Below are positions 7,984 through 17,480 of a stretch of DNA of 64,000 nt, piece by piece. Origin of the DNA: Clostridium sp. CAG:288 (GTDB lineage Bacteria > Bacillota_I > Bacilli_A > RFN20 > CAG-288). The stretch covers positions 3,558 through 67,557 of the forward strand of contig FR898180.1 of the NCBI GenBank assembly GCA_000437395.1. The letters are read 5' to 3'. A program made the position numbers and the translations under genes. The notes under the pieces were generated by a model. That model was not told the DNA's origin. It was given only the letters and a program-made list of their open reading frames with translations, and did no database searches. The first letter of the stretch is position 1; every line of letters begins with the position of its first letter.

Positions 7984-8390
7984 TAATCTAAGTCCTCAAA
8001 ACGATCATCTATATGTTTGACATATGGCTTTTCAATTACTTCAACGTTGTCTTTTTCTGTTAATTCTTCTTTGTCGCACTTAGCTATAATACTATCGAAT
8101 TTAATTCTTTCCCTTTCGTTTAATTCGAATAAATGTACGACAACTTCATAACAGTCGACGACAATCCATTTTGAACCGTTTCTACCCTCAACGTGATTAA
8201 CTGGGTGGTTTAACTCTTTCAAAACTTCTAAACAAGCTTCTTTTAAGCCATTTAATTGTCTATCGCTTCTAGCGCCTGCAACGACGTAAGCTTCAGTTAA
8301 TGGAGTTATATTTCTTACGTCTGCTATAACTACCCCATCAGCTTTCATGTCGGCTAATTTTTTTCCTAATTTTTTTGCTAATTCGTTCAT
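7983..8390 (-). CDS. rsfS: Ribosomal silencing factor RsfS
   Basis: Binds ribosomal protein L14 and blocks joining of the two subunits when nutrients are scarce. The family pattern is clear: an N-terminal LGKKLADMKADGVVIADVRN, then VVAGARSDRQLNGL, and HVEGRNGSKWIVVDCYEVVVHLF. The core is of normal length, with an extra acidic tail of about 20 residues. Stop and start codons overlap by one base with both neighbours. The position directly after nadD/yqeK is conserved across Firmicutes. Confidence 0.93.
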   Translation of the reverse strand: MNELAKKLGKKLADMKADGVVIADVRNITPLTEAYVVAGARSDRQLNGLKEACLEVLKELNHPVNHVEGRNGSKWIVVDCYEVVVHLFELNERERIKFDSIIAKCDKEELTEKDNVEVIEKPYVKHIDDRFEDLD

Positions 8391-9499
8391 TATTTGTTTT
8401 CCTTTTCTAATATATAATTATTATAACACTCATCTGTTAGTTTAGTTTGTTCACCTAAATGCCCTTTGGCATCGATGAACTTCTTGTTTTCCTTTAAAAC
8501 ATATGCAAACCCTTTATCAACGTCATTTAGCATCATGTTTATCATTTCTGATGAATCATAGCCTCTTGTTGGTTCGATTTTATCGCTAGCATAAATTATT
8601 TTATCGTATTTACCCATTTTCGGGGCGCCTGTCGTGTGATAGAGTATAGCATCAAGTATTTCCCTATCTCTTATATTAAACTCTTTATAAGCTATTGCAG
8701 CGCCTGCAAATTGATGAAGCGTATATGATGGATAGTTTAAATATTCATCGTACATGCCTTCCATCCATTTCTTGCACTCTTCATCCGATAATTTTTTAGC
8801 TATATCGTGATATAAACCTGCTAAATAAGCTTTTGGAGCATCTAATCCATTGGCTTTAGCAATATCATAAGCGACATTTGCTACTGAAAGAGCGTGTATA
8901 TATCTTTTTTCTTTGTAGAATTCTTTTACTTTTGGAATGAAATATAGATTGTTTTTAACTATATAATCTATGACTTCTTTAGGTGTCTCTAAACTCTTTC
9001 CAAGTCTAATAGAAGTGCTATCAGCATCTACTTCATTAGATTCAACTAATTCAATACCATATTTTTGATATATCTCTTTGTTAATTTTATATCCAGGCCT
9101 TTTAAAGCAAACTAAATGTGCTAGTTGGGATACTTTATATGGTTCATGCCACTTTTCAAAGTCGTTGACACAGTCAGCACCAATCAAAAATATGATTTCT
9201 CTATTACTATATATCTTTTTTAATTCAATCAAAGAGTCTAGAGTGTATGTAAACTCTTTATTTGACTCTAATTCTATAGTTGATATTTCGAATTCTGGAT
9301 AATCTTTTAAAGCTAATTTAAGCATATTTAATCTATCATTAGCTTCTGTTGGTGATTTTCCTTTAGGGTTCTTAGTCAGTAAAAAGAGGACTTTAGACAC
9401 TTTAAAATGCCTAAGAGCCTCTTTAGCTAACGAAATATGTCCGTTATGAATTGGATCAAATGTGCCACCTAAAATTACAATAGGTTCTAAAACTACCAT
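8390..9499 (-). CDS. nadD-yqeK: Fused nicotinate-nucleotide adenylyltransferase / YqeK HD-domain hydrolase
   Basis: Two usually separate neighbours form one 369-aa protein. Residues about 1-190 are NadD, which makes deamido-NAD, with the nucleotidyltransferase motif GGTFDPIHNGH (11-21) and the downstream STSIRLG motif. Residues about 195-369 are a YqeK-type HD domain, with His in RYIHALSV and the YHDIAKK metal pair; the family hydrolyses diadenosine tetraphosphate. I see no frameshift or spare start at the junction. The start overlaps the yqeH stop by seven bases. Such fusions occur elsewhere in Mollicute-related lineages, so the fusion is uncommon rather than unique. Confidence 0.92.
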   Translation of the reverse strand: MVVLEPIVILGGTFDPIHNGHISLAKEALRHFKVSKVLFLLTKNPKGKSPTEANDRLNMLKLALKDYPEFEISTIELESNKEFTYTLDSLIELKKIYSNREIIFLIGADCVNDFEKWHEPYKVSQLAHLVCFKRPGYKINKEIYQKYGIELVESNEVDADSTSIRLGKSLETPKEVIDYIVKNNLYFIPKVKEFYKEKRYIHALSVANVAYDIAKANGLDAPKAYLAGLYHDIAKKLSDEECKKWMEGMYDEYLNYPSYTLHQFAGAAIAYKEFNIRDREILDAILYHTTGAPKMGKYDKIIYASDKIEPTRGYDSSEMINMMLNDVDKGFAYVLKENKKFIDAKGHLGEQTKLTDECYNNYILEKENK

Positions 9500-10641
9500 C
9501 TTATGCTCATTACTTTACATGCAACATTGTGTGGAACATAGACTGATATTTTTTGTCCGTTTGCTTTGAATGTTACATATCCCAAACCAACTATTAAAAG
9601 TTCGACATCACCACCAACTGGTAAAACAAAGTCGTGTTTGTCCAAATCTTTGATAGATTTAATAGTTAAAGAAGCTGGTTGAATTTGCTTTGTTAGAGCT
9701 AGTGAATCGAATGTATGATCAGCTTTTTCTAGCTTAGTTCTTGTAATAGTAACATCGTTAGAAAGCATAAATGTGAAATTGGTTTTTGGTCCATCGATGA
9801 AGTCTATACGAGCTATAGCACCTAAACAATATGATTGTTTAGAATTAGATTGATAGACTCCTGGTCTAATTTCGGTTCTTGGAACTACATATTTTAAAAG
9901 TTGACGTTCAATTTGATTTAAAAGAGAGTCAGCTTTAAAAATTCCAGGAGTATCATACATATATGAATCTTTATCTAATGGAATTTGGATTACATCGAGT
10001 GTTGTTCCTGGAAAGTGTGATGTTGTAATCAACTTGTTTGTTTGATTCTTGTAAGACTTCAAAATATTGTTAATAAGTGATGATTTACCAACTTGTGAAG
10101 CTCCAACAAAATAGACGTTTTTTCCCTTTCTCATAGTTTCGATTGTTTTTAACAAACTATCAATGTTGTAGTTTTTATGAGATGAAGTGATAAGTATTTC
10201 AGTTGGAAAGACGTTTTCACTTTTTAATCTTGCTTTACAGTCAGCAATAATTTTGTCGTCAGATAATGATTTTGGAAGAATATCACGCTTATTAAGAATT
10301 ACTAATAAATTTGTTCCAAGCATTGGACCTATATTAGCAATAAAGCTTGCTTCCAAGGAAAAAATATCGAGGACATAAACAATTAAAGCTTGAGTTTTAA
10401 CTGCTTCTTTTAAGATAGATTCATAATCGCTATTGAATTGAGGATCTTGATCATCTTGTTCGTTATAGTGACGAAGCTTATAGCATCTCTCACATAATTG
10501 TTCATCTTCTTGCTTTAATTTGATTGTTGGAATGTAGCCTGTCATCTTTGGGTTTTTATCTTGTAAAACAGCACCACATCCATAGCAACGACGAATTCTA
10601 ATTTCGTTTGTAACACCTGAGTTTTTCTTTCTAAGTATCAT
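9493..10641 (-). CDS. yqeH: Ribosome-assembly GTPase YqeH (circularly permuted)
   Basis: GTPase needed for assembly of the 30S subunit. An N-terminal zinc finger has CYGC at 19-22 and CERC near 54-57. The GTPase motifs come in permuted order: G4 (NKRD) precedes G1 (GASQVGKSS), which precedes G3 (DTPG), as expected for YqeH/RsgA-type proteins. A C-terminal RNA-binding region follows. At 382 aa it is normal. It follows yqeG by one base and overlaps nadD/yqeK, in the standard Firmicute order. aroE and yhbY, which sit between yqeH and nadD in B. subtilis, are absent. Confidence 0.93.
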   Translation of the reverse strand: MILRKKNSGVTNEIRIRRCYGCGAVLQDKNPKMTGYIPTIKLKQEDEQLCERCYKLRHYNEQDDQDPQFNSDYESILKEAVKTQALIVYVLDIFSLEASFIANIGPMLGTNLLVILNKRDILPKSLSDDKIIADCKARLKSENVFPTEILITSSHKNYNIDSLLKTIETMRKGKNVYFVGASQVGKSSLINNILKSYKNQTNKLITTSHFPGTTLDVIQIPLDKDSYMYDTPGIFKADSLLNQIERQLLKYVVPRTEIRPGVYQSNSKQSYCLGAIARIDFIDGPKTNFTFMLSNDVTITRTKLEKADHTFDSLALTKQIQPASLTIKSIKDLDKHDFVLPVGGDVELLIVGLGYVTFKANGQKISVYVPHNVACKVMSIRW

Positions 10642-10642
10642 A

Positions 10643-11176
10643 TTAAATTACCTCCGCAGTTTTACTTGGAACTTTTCTTCCGTTTGTTTTGTTTCTTATA
10701 GCCTTTTCCCTGGCTATTCTTTCTTTAAATTTATCGAATTTATTCATTGCTGTAAGTTTTCCAGGTAAGTAGTTTGTCAAAATCATTTGAGCTCCGATTT
10801 TTAAAGCTAATTTTGAATCTTTATAGATTGAAGCACCTACAAAAACTAATACGTTTGAATCAATTCCATTAATTTCAAGATATCTTTGAATAAGTTTATT
10901 AAGTTTACGCCCTGCAATTAGTTGTGTTTCAAGCATTTTTGCATATTCGATTGCTCTTTCAGTCTTTTTGAATGAATAGATGATTAATCCAATACCTCTA
11001 TTTTTTAATTCTTCTTTTAACCCATAGGCTTTAGCACTAGGTTTATCAACTGAATAATTCTCAAGTGAATTGTCTAGTGAAACAAACACTGTAGTAACAC
11101 CGAGTGATAAGAAGAAATCAGGGTCAATCTCATATATGCTAGATGCATGATAGTGGGCCACTAATTTATGTACCAA
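10643..11176 (-). CDS. yqeG: YqeG-like HAD-superfamily protein with degenerate active site
   Basis: Position ahead of yqeH, length (177 aa) and the SSIYEID ... LGVTTVFVSLDNSL pattern identify it as YqeG, a HAD phosphatase family. The catalytic residues have been lost: the DxD nucleophile motif reads SLD (33-35), and the GDQxxTD motif reads GASIYKD (114-120). It is therefore probably not a phosphatase and may act structurally with YqeH. The frame begins with TTG at 11176, but a perfect TGATATAAT overlaps that codon, so translation may begin at GTG 11161 instead. Confidence 0.75.
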   Translation of the reverse strand: MVHKLVAHYHASSIYEIDPDFFLSLGVTTVFVSLDNSLENYSVDKPSAKAYGLKEELKNRGIGLIIYSFKKTERAIEYAKMLETQLIAGRKLNKLIQRYLEINGIDSNVLVFVGASIYKDSKLALKIGAQMILTNYLPGKLTAMNKFDKFKERIAREKAIRNKTNGRKVPSKTAEVI

Positions 11177-11189
11177 TTATATCACCATA

Positions 11190-11210
11190 CTAAAATATAC
11201 AATATTTTAG
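11190..11210. repeat. 9-3-9 inverted repeat between yqeG and sigK
   Basis: CTAAAATAT and ATATTTTAG are perfect reverse complements separated by ACA. The repeat lies in the divergent gap just upstream of the yqeG -10 element and could be an operator. Confidence 0.5.
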
Positions 11211-11292
11211 CAATTTAATAAAGATACACGAATAATTATAACGCTTTTTTGTTCTTTAAAAGCTTAATTATTCATATATTCTAACGATTGAT

Positions 11293-12000
11293 ATGGATAT
11301 TTTAAATATTTTTTTAAACTTAAAGTTATTTGTTGGTTTTATAAGAAATGGCGTTTTCCCTCCTAAACTTACTGAAGAGGAAGAAGCAGAACTTATTTTA
11401 AAGCTTTTTAACTCTGACACCCATGATTATGCTCGTGAAAAATTAATTGAGCATAACTTGAGATTAGTAGCACATATTGTAAAAAAATATGATAATACAC
11501 GAGAGGATCAAGATGATTTAATATCAATTGGAACAATAGGACTCATCAAAGCTGTTGATACGTATTCTTCTTCAAAAAATGTTAAGTTAGCAACTTATGC
11601 AGCTAAGTGTATTGAAAACGAAATATTAATGACATTAAGAGCAAATAAAAAATACTCCAAAGATACTCTATTAAGTGAAGCTGTTAATGCAAATAAAGAT
11701 AATGGGGAGATTTCTCTATTTGATGTACTAGCTTACGAAGAAGAAAATATCGTAGACAAAATTGATAGAAACGATAAGATAGCAAAGCTTAAAGAGTACT
11801 TAAGCGCCTTAGATAATAGAGAGTTAGAAATACTTACTTTACGTTATGGTTTATTTAATGAAAAAGAACAAACGCAAAAAGAGATTGCTAAAACATATGG
11901 AATCTCCCGCTCATATGTATCAAGAATAGAAAAAAGAGCTCTAGCCAAGCTATGGCAAATGTTTAAAAAAGATGAACAAAATAGAAAAAACGTAATATAG
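11293..12000 (+). CDS. sigK: RNA polymerase sporulation sigma factor, sigma-K-like
   Basis: Sigma-70 factor closest to sigma-K of endospore formers. Residues about 50-110 carry region 2 (EHNLRLVAHIVKKYDN, then DDLISIGTIGLIKAVDTYS, then LATYAAKCIENEIL). Region 4 near 175-225 has LTLRYGLFNEKEQTQKEIAKTYGISRSYVSRIEKRAL. The hydrophobic N-terminus resembles the pro-sequence of SigK. The frame is unbroken, with no skin-type interruption. It stands alone, divergent from yqeG. A CATATATT resembling a sigma-E -10 element lies at 11273-11280. No good ribosome-binding site precedes the ATG. Confidence 0.85.
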   Translation: MDILNIFLNLKLFVGFIRNGVFPPKLTEEEEAELILKLFNSDTHDYAREKLIEHNLRLVAHIVKKYDNTREDQDDLISIGTIGLIKAVDTYSSSKNVKLATYAAKCIENEILMTLRANKKYSKDTLLSEAVNANKDNGEISLFDVLAYEEENIVDKIDRNDKIAKLKEYLSALDNRELEILTLRYGLFNEKEQTQKEIAKTYGISRSYVSRIEKRALAKLWQMFKKDEQNRKNVI

Positions 12001-12047
12001 TTAAAAAATAGATAAAAATATATGATCTTTCTTTAAAAAATCTCAAC

Positions 12048-12082
12048 TAAAAAAGGCATAACACCCTATAAGTGCTACGCCT
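12048..12082 (-). terminator. Terminator of the parE-parC operon
   Basis: On the minus strand AGGCGTAGCAC pairs, with one bulge/mismatch, with GTGTTATGCCT and is followed by a run of six T. It may also end the sigK transcript from the other side. Confidence 0.7.
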
Positions 12083-12094
12083 ATAATTTATTAT

Positions 12095-14668
12095 TTACTC
12101 TTCGTCAAATAAATCAAATAGTGATAATTGCTTTTCTCCAGAATTATCTTCAGCTTTAACTATTTCAACAATTTTAGGAGCTTCTTCAACTTTAGTTTTA
12201 TCGTTTAAGTATTCTCCGTCAAAGTGAACACCTAAAACCGATTTTGATGAGCCGATATCTAAGTTCTCACGAAGTCCAGAACCTAACAATGTTGTTTCTA
12301 AATCGTTTATATTAACAATTTCACTACCTGAATCTGTAGCTATAGCAACAAAATTATTTGTATCTTTTTTCTTATATACTTTACTTACAGATACTATGTC
12401 CATCGGATTGTTCTTAAATATCTTTACTAATGAAACTTTAGAGCCTAAGCGTTTAGATGTTTCGATACTTGTAGATTGAATAATGCGAGCACATCTCTTA
12501 TCAGCAAGCAACAAAAGTTTAACGTGTTCATCGCTATTTAAGGCAAACATACACGACATATCATATATTTCTTTGCCTTGATTCATAGCTTTGACACCAC
12601 CGGCTTTAATTCCAACAACAGGAACTTCGTTTTCATTAAATCTAGATGCTTGACCGTTGGTGTTAACTATAACAATATCCGAATTACCACTTGTTAAAGC
12701 GACTGAAACTAATTCATCAGCACCTGTTAAACCAATAGCTCTTAATGGTCTAGGAGTTAGCTTAGATTGCTCAAATTCTTTAGCTAAAGTTCTCTTGATT
12801 TTTCCTTCTTTGGTTAAAAGTGCAAAGTAAACTTTAGGTTCAAAAGTCGATACTATGAAAGCTTGAATAACTTTTTCATCTGCTGGAAGAGTTATAAGTG
12901 TGTTTAAGTGCTTTCCTTCTTCCTTCCATTTACCTTCACTAATCATATGAACTGGAATTACAAAGTAACCACCTTTAGATGTAAAGGCAACAACAGAATC
13001 GTGAGTTGTAGCAAGTCTTGATAAGACTATTCTATCTCCAACTTTAATTTTTGGTAAATCATCTATTGGATTTCCGTTAACTGAAGCTTGATAGCTACGG
13101 AGATTAGTTCTTTTAACATATCCATCTTTGGTTAAAACAACATAGCAATCTTCTTTAGCGATCAATTCTTTAGCATCGATATTTTCGATCTTAATCTTCG
13201 AATCGAGAATTGTTGTTTTTCTCTCATTGCCGAACTCTTTAATAACTTCTTTTAAGTCTTTAATGATAACTCTATTAAGCTTGTCTTCGTTAGCTAATAT
13301 TTCGTTAAGTTCTTTTATTTCGTCTTCTAATTGCTCTTCTTCTTTTTGTAAAGCAGTTACGTCAGTGTTACTCAATCTATAGAGTTGCATTGTAACAATT
13401 GCTTCAGCTTGATCTTTCGTAAAATCAAAAGCTTCAATTAATTTGTTTTTGGAGTCTTCTTTTCCAGAGCTATGTCTGATTATTTCGATAACCTTATCGA
13501 GAACAGAAATAGCTTTCATTAATCCACGAACAATTGATAATCTTGCAGTCTTCTTTTGAATATCAAATTTACTTCTACGGGTAATAACTTCGACTTGATG
13601 ATCGATATATGCATCGATTATCTCCAAAAGGTTCATCGTTTTTGGATGTCCCTTGTCTAAAGCGAGCATATTAACTGCAAAAGTTGATCTTAAAGAGCCT
13701 TTTTGCCTTAAATAATTCAATGCGGCTTGTGGATTTGAATCTTTTTTAATATCTAAAACAATTCTAACATCCTCAGTAGACTCATCTCTTACTTCTAAAA
13801 TATTATCAAGTTTATCATCTACTCTTCTCTTGTCTAAATCAGCAACAAATTTACTCTTAATTGTTCCATATGGAATGTTTGTAATAATAATTTGATTTGT
13901 TGCTTCATCGATATGAACATCGCAATGAACGTAAAATGAACCTTGTCCAGTTTCATATATTTGTTTTAAAGCTTCAACGTCATCAATTACACCACCAGTT
14001 GGAAAATCTGGTCCTTTAATGTAATTTAATAAATCAGCAACTGTAGCTCTTTTGTGTTCAATTCTATATATGACGGCTTCACATACTTCTTTTAAATTAT
14101 GGGTTGGAATATTAGTAGCGGCACCGACAGCAATACCTGTAGTACCATTAACGAGCAAGTTAGGAAATCTAGCTGGTAATACGTCAGGTTCTAGCTCAGA
14201 GTCATCAAAGTTAAGAGACATATCAACAGTGTCTTTTTCTAAGTCAGCAACCATTAAATCAGATATTTTAGATAATTTTGCTTCAGTATAACGATAAGCA
14301 GCTGCAGGATCGTTATCAATTGAACCGTTATTACCTTGGAAAACCAAAAGTGGAGCTCTCATTTTCCAATCTTGAGATAAGTGAACCATGGCATCATAAG
14401 CACTGCTGTCACCATGTGGGTGGAATTTACCTAAGATGACACCAACTGTACGAGCACATTTTCTCGTTGGTTTATTGTATGTGTTTCCTTCTGTATACAT
14501 GGCATAAATAATTCTTCTTTGAACTGGTTTTAAGCCATCACGAACATCAGGAATTGCACGGTCTGTAATAACTGCTTTAGCATATCTATTAAAGCAATCA
14601 GTTAATACGAGTGGAACATGTTGATTTAATATATTTTCAACAGTAATTGGTTTAGTTTGCTTTTTCAC
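12095..14668 (-). CDS. parC: DNA topoisomerase IV subunit A
   Basis: Cleavage-and-religation subunit of topoisomerase IV, which separates linked daughter chromosomes. The catalytic tyrosine is Tyr127 in AAYRYTE. The winged-helix segment KFHPHGDSSAYDAM (81-94) is the quinolone-determining region. A long coiled-coil near 430-480 and a C-terminal beta-pinwheel (about 500-820) follow. The 857-aa length fits ParC rather than a short form, and pairing with ParE supports ParC over GyrA. Its start overlaps the parE stop by 17 bases. An acidic tail ends in DLFDEE. Confidence 0.93.
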   Translation of the reverse strand: MKKQTKPITVENILNQHVPLVLTDCFNRYAKAVITDRAIPDVRDGLKPVQRRIIYAMYTEGNTYNKPTRKCARTVGVILGKFHPHGDSSAYDAMVHLSQDWKMRAPLLVFQGNNGSIDNDPAAAYRYTEAKLSKISDLMVADLEKDTVDMSLNFDDSELEPDVLPARFPNLLVNGTTGIAVGAATNIPTHNLKEVCEAVIYRIEHKRATVADLLNYIKGPDFPTGGVIDDVEALKQIYETGQGSFYVHCDVHIDEATNQIIITNIPYGTIKSKFVADLDKRRVDDKLDNILEVRDESTEDVRIVLDIKKDSNPQAALNYLRQKGSLRSTFAVNMLALDKGHPKTMNLLEIIDAYIDHQVEVITRRSKFDIQKKTARLSIVRGLMKAISVLDKVIEIIRHSSGKEDSKNKLIEAFDFTKDQAEAIVTMQLYRLSNTDVTALQKEEEQLEDEIKELNEILANEDKLNRVIIKDLKEVIKEFGNERKTTILDSKIKIENIDAKELIAKEDCYVVLTKDGYVKRTNLRSYQASVNGNPIDDLPKIKVGDRIVLSRLATTHDSVVAFTSKGGYFVIPVHMISEGKWKEEGKHLNTLITLPADEKVIQAFIVSTFEPKVYFALLTKEGKIKRTLAKEFEQSKLTPRPLRAIGLTGADELVSVALTSGNSDIVIVNTNGQASRFNENEVPVVGIKAGGVKAMNQGKEIYDMSCMFALNSDEHVKLLLLADKRCARIIQSTSIETSKRLGSKVSLVKIFKNNPMDIVSVSKVYKKKDTNNFVAIATDSGSEIVNINDLETTLLGSGLRENLDIGSSKSVLGVHFDGEYLNDKTKVEEAPKIVEIVKAEDNSGEKQLSLFDLFDEE

Positions 14669-16598
14669 TGCGCTTTACCTCTTCGAAATAATCTTCTTTA
14701 TGTGAGAAATCGATGTTGTTAGCAATCCATTCTTTACGTCTTTCTGGATCTTTACCCATGAATAAATCAACTTTATCTTTACATTCATCGACATCTTCAA
14801 TAACAAGTTTAATTAAAGTTCTTGTAGACTTGTTCATTGTTGTTTTGCCTAATTGAGCAGCATCCATTTCACCAAGTCCTTTATATCTTGAAATAGTGTA
14901 GCCGCTAGAGAATTCTTTTCTAGCTTCATCTAATTCTTCATCAGACCAACAATATTTTTCTTTATCCTTTTTAAAGACTCTATAAAGTGGAGGACAGGCG
15001 ATATAAATGTGACCTGCTTCAATTAATTTTCTCATGTGAGTAAAGAAGAACGAAATTAATAATGATTGAATATGTGATCCATCATCATCAGCATCGGTCA
15101 TAATAATAATTTTGCCATAGTGAATATTTTTTATATTAAAGTCATCATCATAGCCAGCACCAATAGTTGAAATAAGGGTATATAACTCTTTATTGTCAAG
15201 AATTTCATCAGCTTGAGAATCTGTAACATTCTTTGGTTTACCTCTCAAAGGTAAAATAGCTTGGTGTTCTCTATCACGACATTTTTTGGCTGAACCACCA
15301 GCTGAATCACCTTCTACGATAAATAATTCGTTTTCAAGATATTGCTTGCTTGAGCATGGCGCAAGTTTGCTTGAAAGCATAGATGCATCTTTTCCTGTGC
15401 CTTTTTTCTTTCTTTCTTGATCTCTAACTTCTTTAGATTTTTGACGAACTGCCATAGCATCTAAAGTCTTTTTAATAATTTGATCAGCATCGTTAGCATG
15501 CTCTTCTAAATAGTATGATAATTTAGATTCAATGACATTATCAACAGCTGTTGCAGCTGCTTTGGTTCCTAATTTACTCTTTGTTTGTCCTTCAAATTCA
15601 AGTAATTTTTCAGGAACTCTACAAGATAGAATGCCACAGAAACCTTCTCTAATGTCTTCACCTTCAAGTGTTTTATTTCCTTTAATTAATTTGTGGTTAA
15701 CTGCATAGTTATTAAAACAGTTAGTTAAAGCCTTCTTTAAGCCTGTAACGTGATGACCACCATCGATAGTTCTAACACCATTGGTGAAAGAAATAATCTT
15801 TTCAGAATAATCATCTTTAAAAAATTGTCCGACAAATTCAGTAATAATACCTTGATATTCGCCCTCAATTTTAATAAGTTCACCAATTCCAACTTTACCT
15901 TCTGTATGCTTTTTAAAGAATTCGACTAAACCTTCTTTATAATAGAAAGACTGATTTCTATCAGTTCTTTCATCCTTAAGATGGAAAGTAACTCCTTTAG
16001 TTAAGCAAGCAGAATCATCGATATGATTAGCTATTTTGTTATAGTCAAAAGTAATATCGTCAAATATTTCTTTATCAGGTAAGAAGTGAACTAATGTTCC
16101 TCTTTTATTTGTTGGACCAAGTACTTCCAATTTGCCTTTTTTGGATCCACCTTTTTCATACTTAACATAGTGATCTAATCCTTCTCTATAGGAGTGGACT
16201 TCAAGCCATGAAGATAAAGCGTTAACTACAGCTGAGCCAACACCGTGTAATCCACCAGCACTCTTATAGTTTGATTCATCAAACTTACCACCAGCATGGA
16301 GAGTACAATAAACCATATCAAAACCAGTCATGTGTTCCTTTTCATTCATATCACAAGGAACGCCACGACCTTCATCTAATATGGAGATTGATCCATCTAA
16401 ATGGATAGTAATATAAATATTTTTTCCATAACCTTCATTGGCTTCATCGACAGCGTTGTCAATGATTTCCCAAACAAGGTGATGGACACCGTTTGTGTCT
16501 GTAGAACCGATATACATACCAGGTCTAGCTCTAACTGGCTCTAGACCTTTAAGGACTCTCAAGTTCCCAGCATCATAATGTTTGTCTTTATTGCCCAT
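14652..16598 (-). CDS. parE: DNA topoisomerase IV subunit B
   Basis: ATPase subunit of topoisomerase IV. GHKL motifs are intact: EIIDNAVDEANEG, DEGRGVPCD, and GLHGVGSAVVNALS. The TOPRIM part has VEGDSAGGSA and MTDADDDGSHI. The frame extends to a TTG at 16616, but ATG 16598 (MGNKDKHYDA) gives the normal family start and 648 aa. Pairing with parC and the lack of a gyrB/recF context favour ParE over GyrB. It is divergent from plsY across a gap of about 96 bases. Confidence 0.93.
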   Translation of the reverse strand: MGNKDKHYDAGNLRVLKGLEPVRARPGMYIGSTDTNGVHHLVWEIIDNAVDEANEGYGKNIYITIHLDGSISILDEGRGVPCDMNEKEHMTGFDMVYCTLHAGGKFDESNYKSAGGLHGVGSAVVNALSSWLEVHSYREGLDHYVKYEKGGSKKGKLEVLGPTNKRGTLVHFLPDKEIFDDITFDYNKIANHIDDSACLTKGVTFHLKDERTDRNQSFYYKEGLVEFFKKHTEGKVGIGELIKIEGEYQGIITEFVGQFFKDDYSEKIISFTNGVRTIDGGHHVTGLKKALTNCFNNYAVNHKLIKGNKTLEGEDIREGFCGILSCRVPEKLLEFEGQTKSKLGTKAAATAVDNVIESKLSYYLEEHANDADQIIKKTLDAMAVRQKSKEVRDQERKKKGTGKDASMLSSKLAPCSSKQYLENELFIVEGDSAGGSAKKCRDREHQAILPLRGKPKNVTDSQADEILDNKELYTLISTIGAGYDDDFNIKNIHYGKIIIMTDADDDGSHIQSLLISFFFTHMRKLIEAGHIYIACPPLYRVFKKDKEKYCWSDEELDEARKEFSSGYTISRYKGLGEMDAAQLGKTTMNKSTRTLIKLVIEDVDECKDKVDLFMGKDPERRKEWIANNIDFSHKEDYFEEVKRSEKAN

Positions 16599-16694
16599 AT
16601 TAAAACTCGCTTTCAACTTATTTATTATACTATTTATAGCTTTATATTTAAAGCCATTTGTAGTATATTATCACACGTAAAAGGAGTAAAAATC

Positions 16695-17429
16695 ATGGCA
16701 GTTTTATATACAGTTTTAACGATAATCGGTGCTTTAATTATCGGATATTTGTTTGGATCGTTCCCAAGCGCTATTTTTATCGGCAAAGTGTTCTATGGGG
16801 TCGATGTAAGAACACAAGGCTCACATAACGCTGGGGGCACAAACGTAGGAAGAGTCATTGGAAAAAAGGCAGGTATAATTACTATTGCCCTTGATGTTTT
16901 TAAAACATTGATTGCAATTTGGCTTGTTTTCTTTATCTTAAAGTTAACACCTCTTGTTAATTATTTAGTTGATGGTCTTCCAATTGAAGCTATTTATTAC
17001 TCTACAGGTATCGCCTGTGCGATTGGTCACTCTTTTCCTTGCTTTGCTGGATTTAAAGGCGGAAAAGCCATGGCTGTATTCTCAGGCTTTGTCTTAGCAA
17101 CTAACTGGTTATTTGCACTACTAGGCGTTACATTTTTCTTTATAATCTTTTACTGGAGAAAATATGTTTCCTTAGCTTCTATCAGTGGTACTTTATTTGT
17201 TTTCCTTCTCTCTATTGCACCAGCATTTATTCCAGAAATGAGATTTGGTTACTGGTGGTTTGGTCCAGGTTTAGGAATGGCTGAAACATACATTTACATG
17301 TTAAGCCTATTAGTATTAGCTTCTTATGTTTGGATTAGACATATTCCAAATATAAAGCGTTTAATTAAACACGAAGAACCTCATACAAAGTTTAAAAAGA
17401 CTCCAAAAATAGAGCATAACGCTAAATAG
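16695..17429 (+). CDS. plsY: Acyl-phosphate:glycerol-3-phosphate acyltransferase
   Basis: Membrane enzyme that transfers acyl groups from acyl-phosphate to glycerol-3-phosphate, the first step of phospholipid synthesis. The family loops are visible: GSFPSAIFIGKVFYGVDVR, then GSHNAGGTNVGRV near 42-54, and GHSFPCFAGFKGGKAMA in the middle. Several hydrophobic helices alternate with these loops, and the C-terminus is basic. The start at 16695 follows AAAAGGAG; the longer open frame upstream is out of context. Adjacency to parE/parC is common in Firmicutes. Confidence 0.95.
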   Translation: MAVLYTVLTIIGALIIGYLFGSFPSAIFIGKVFYGVDVRTQGSHNAGGTNVGRVIGKKAGIITIALDVFKTLIAIWLVFFILKLTPLVNYLVDGLPIEAIYYSTGIACAIGHSFPCFAGFKGGKAMAVFSGFVLATNWLFALLGVTFFFIIFYWRKYVSLASISGTLFVFLLSIAPAFIPEMRFGYWWFGPGLGMAETYIYMLSLLVLASYVWIRHIPNIKRLIKHEEPHTKFKKTPKIEHNAK

Positions 17430-17480
17430 TAGATATTTAGTTGATTATTAGTAGTTTATTAGTAATTATTATATAAATAA

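Noticed and set aside
11273..11280. Confident sigma-E promoter for sigK
   Set aside because: CATATATT fits the -10, but no matching -35 lies 14-15 bases upstream and the leader would be very short.
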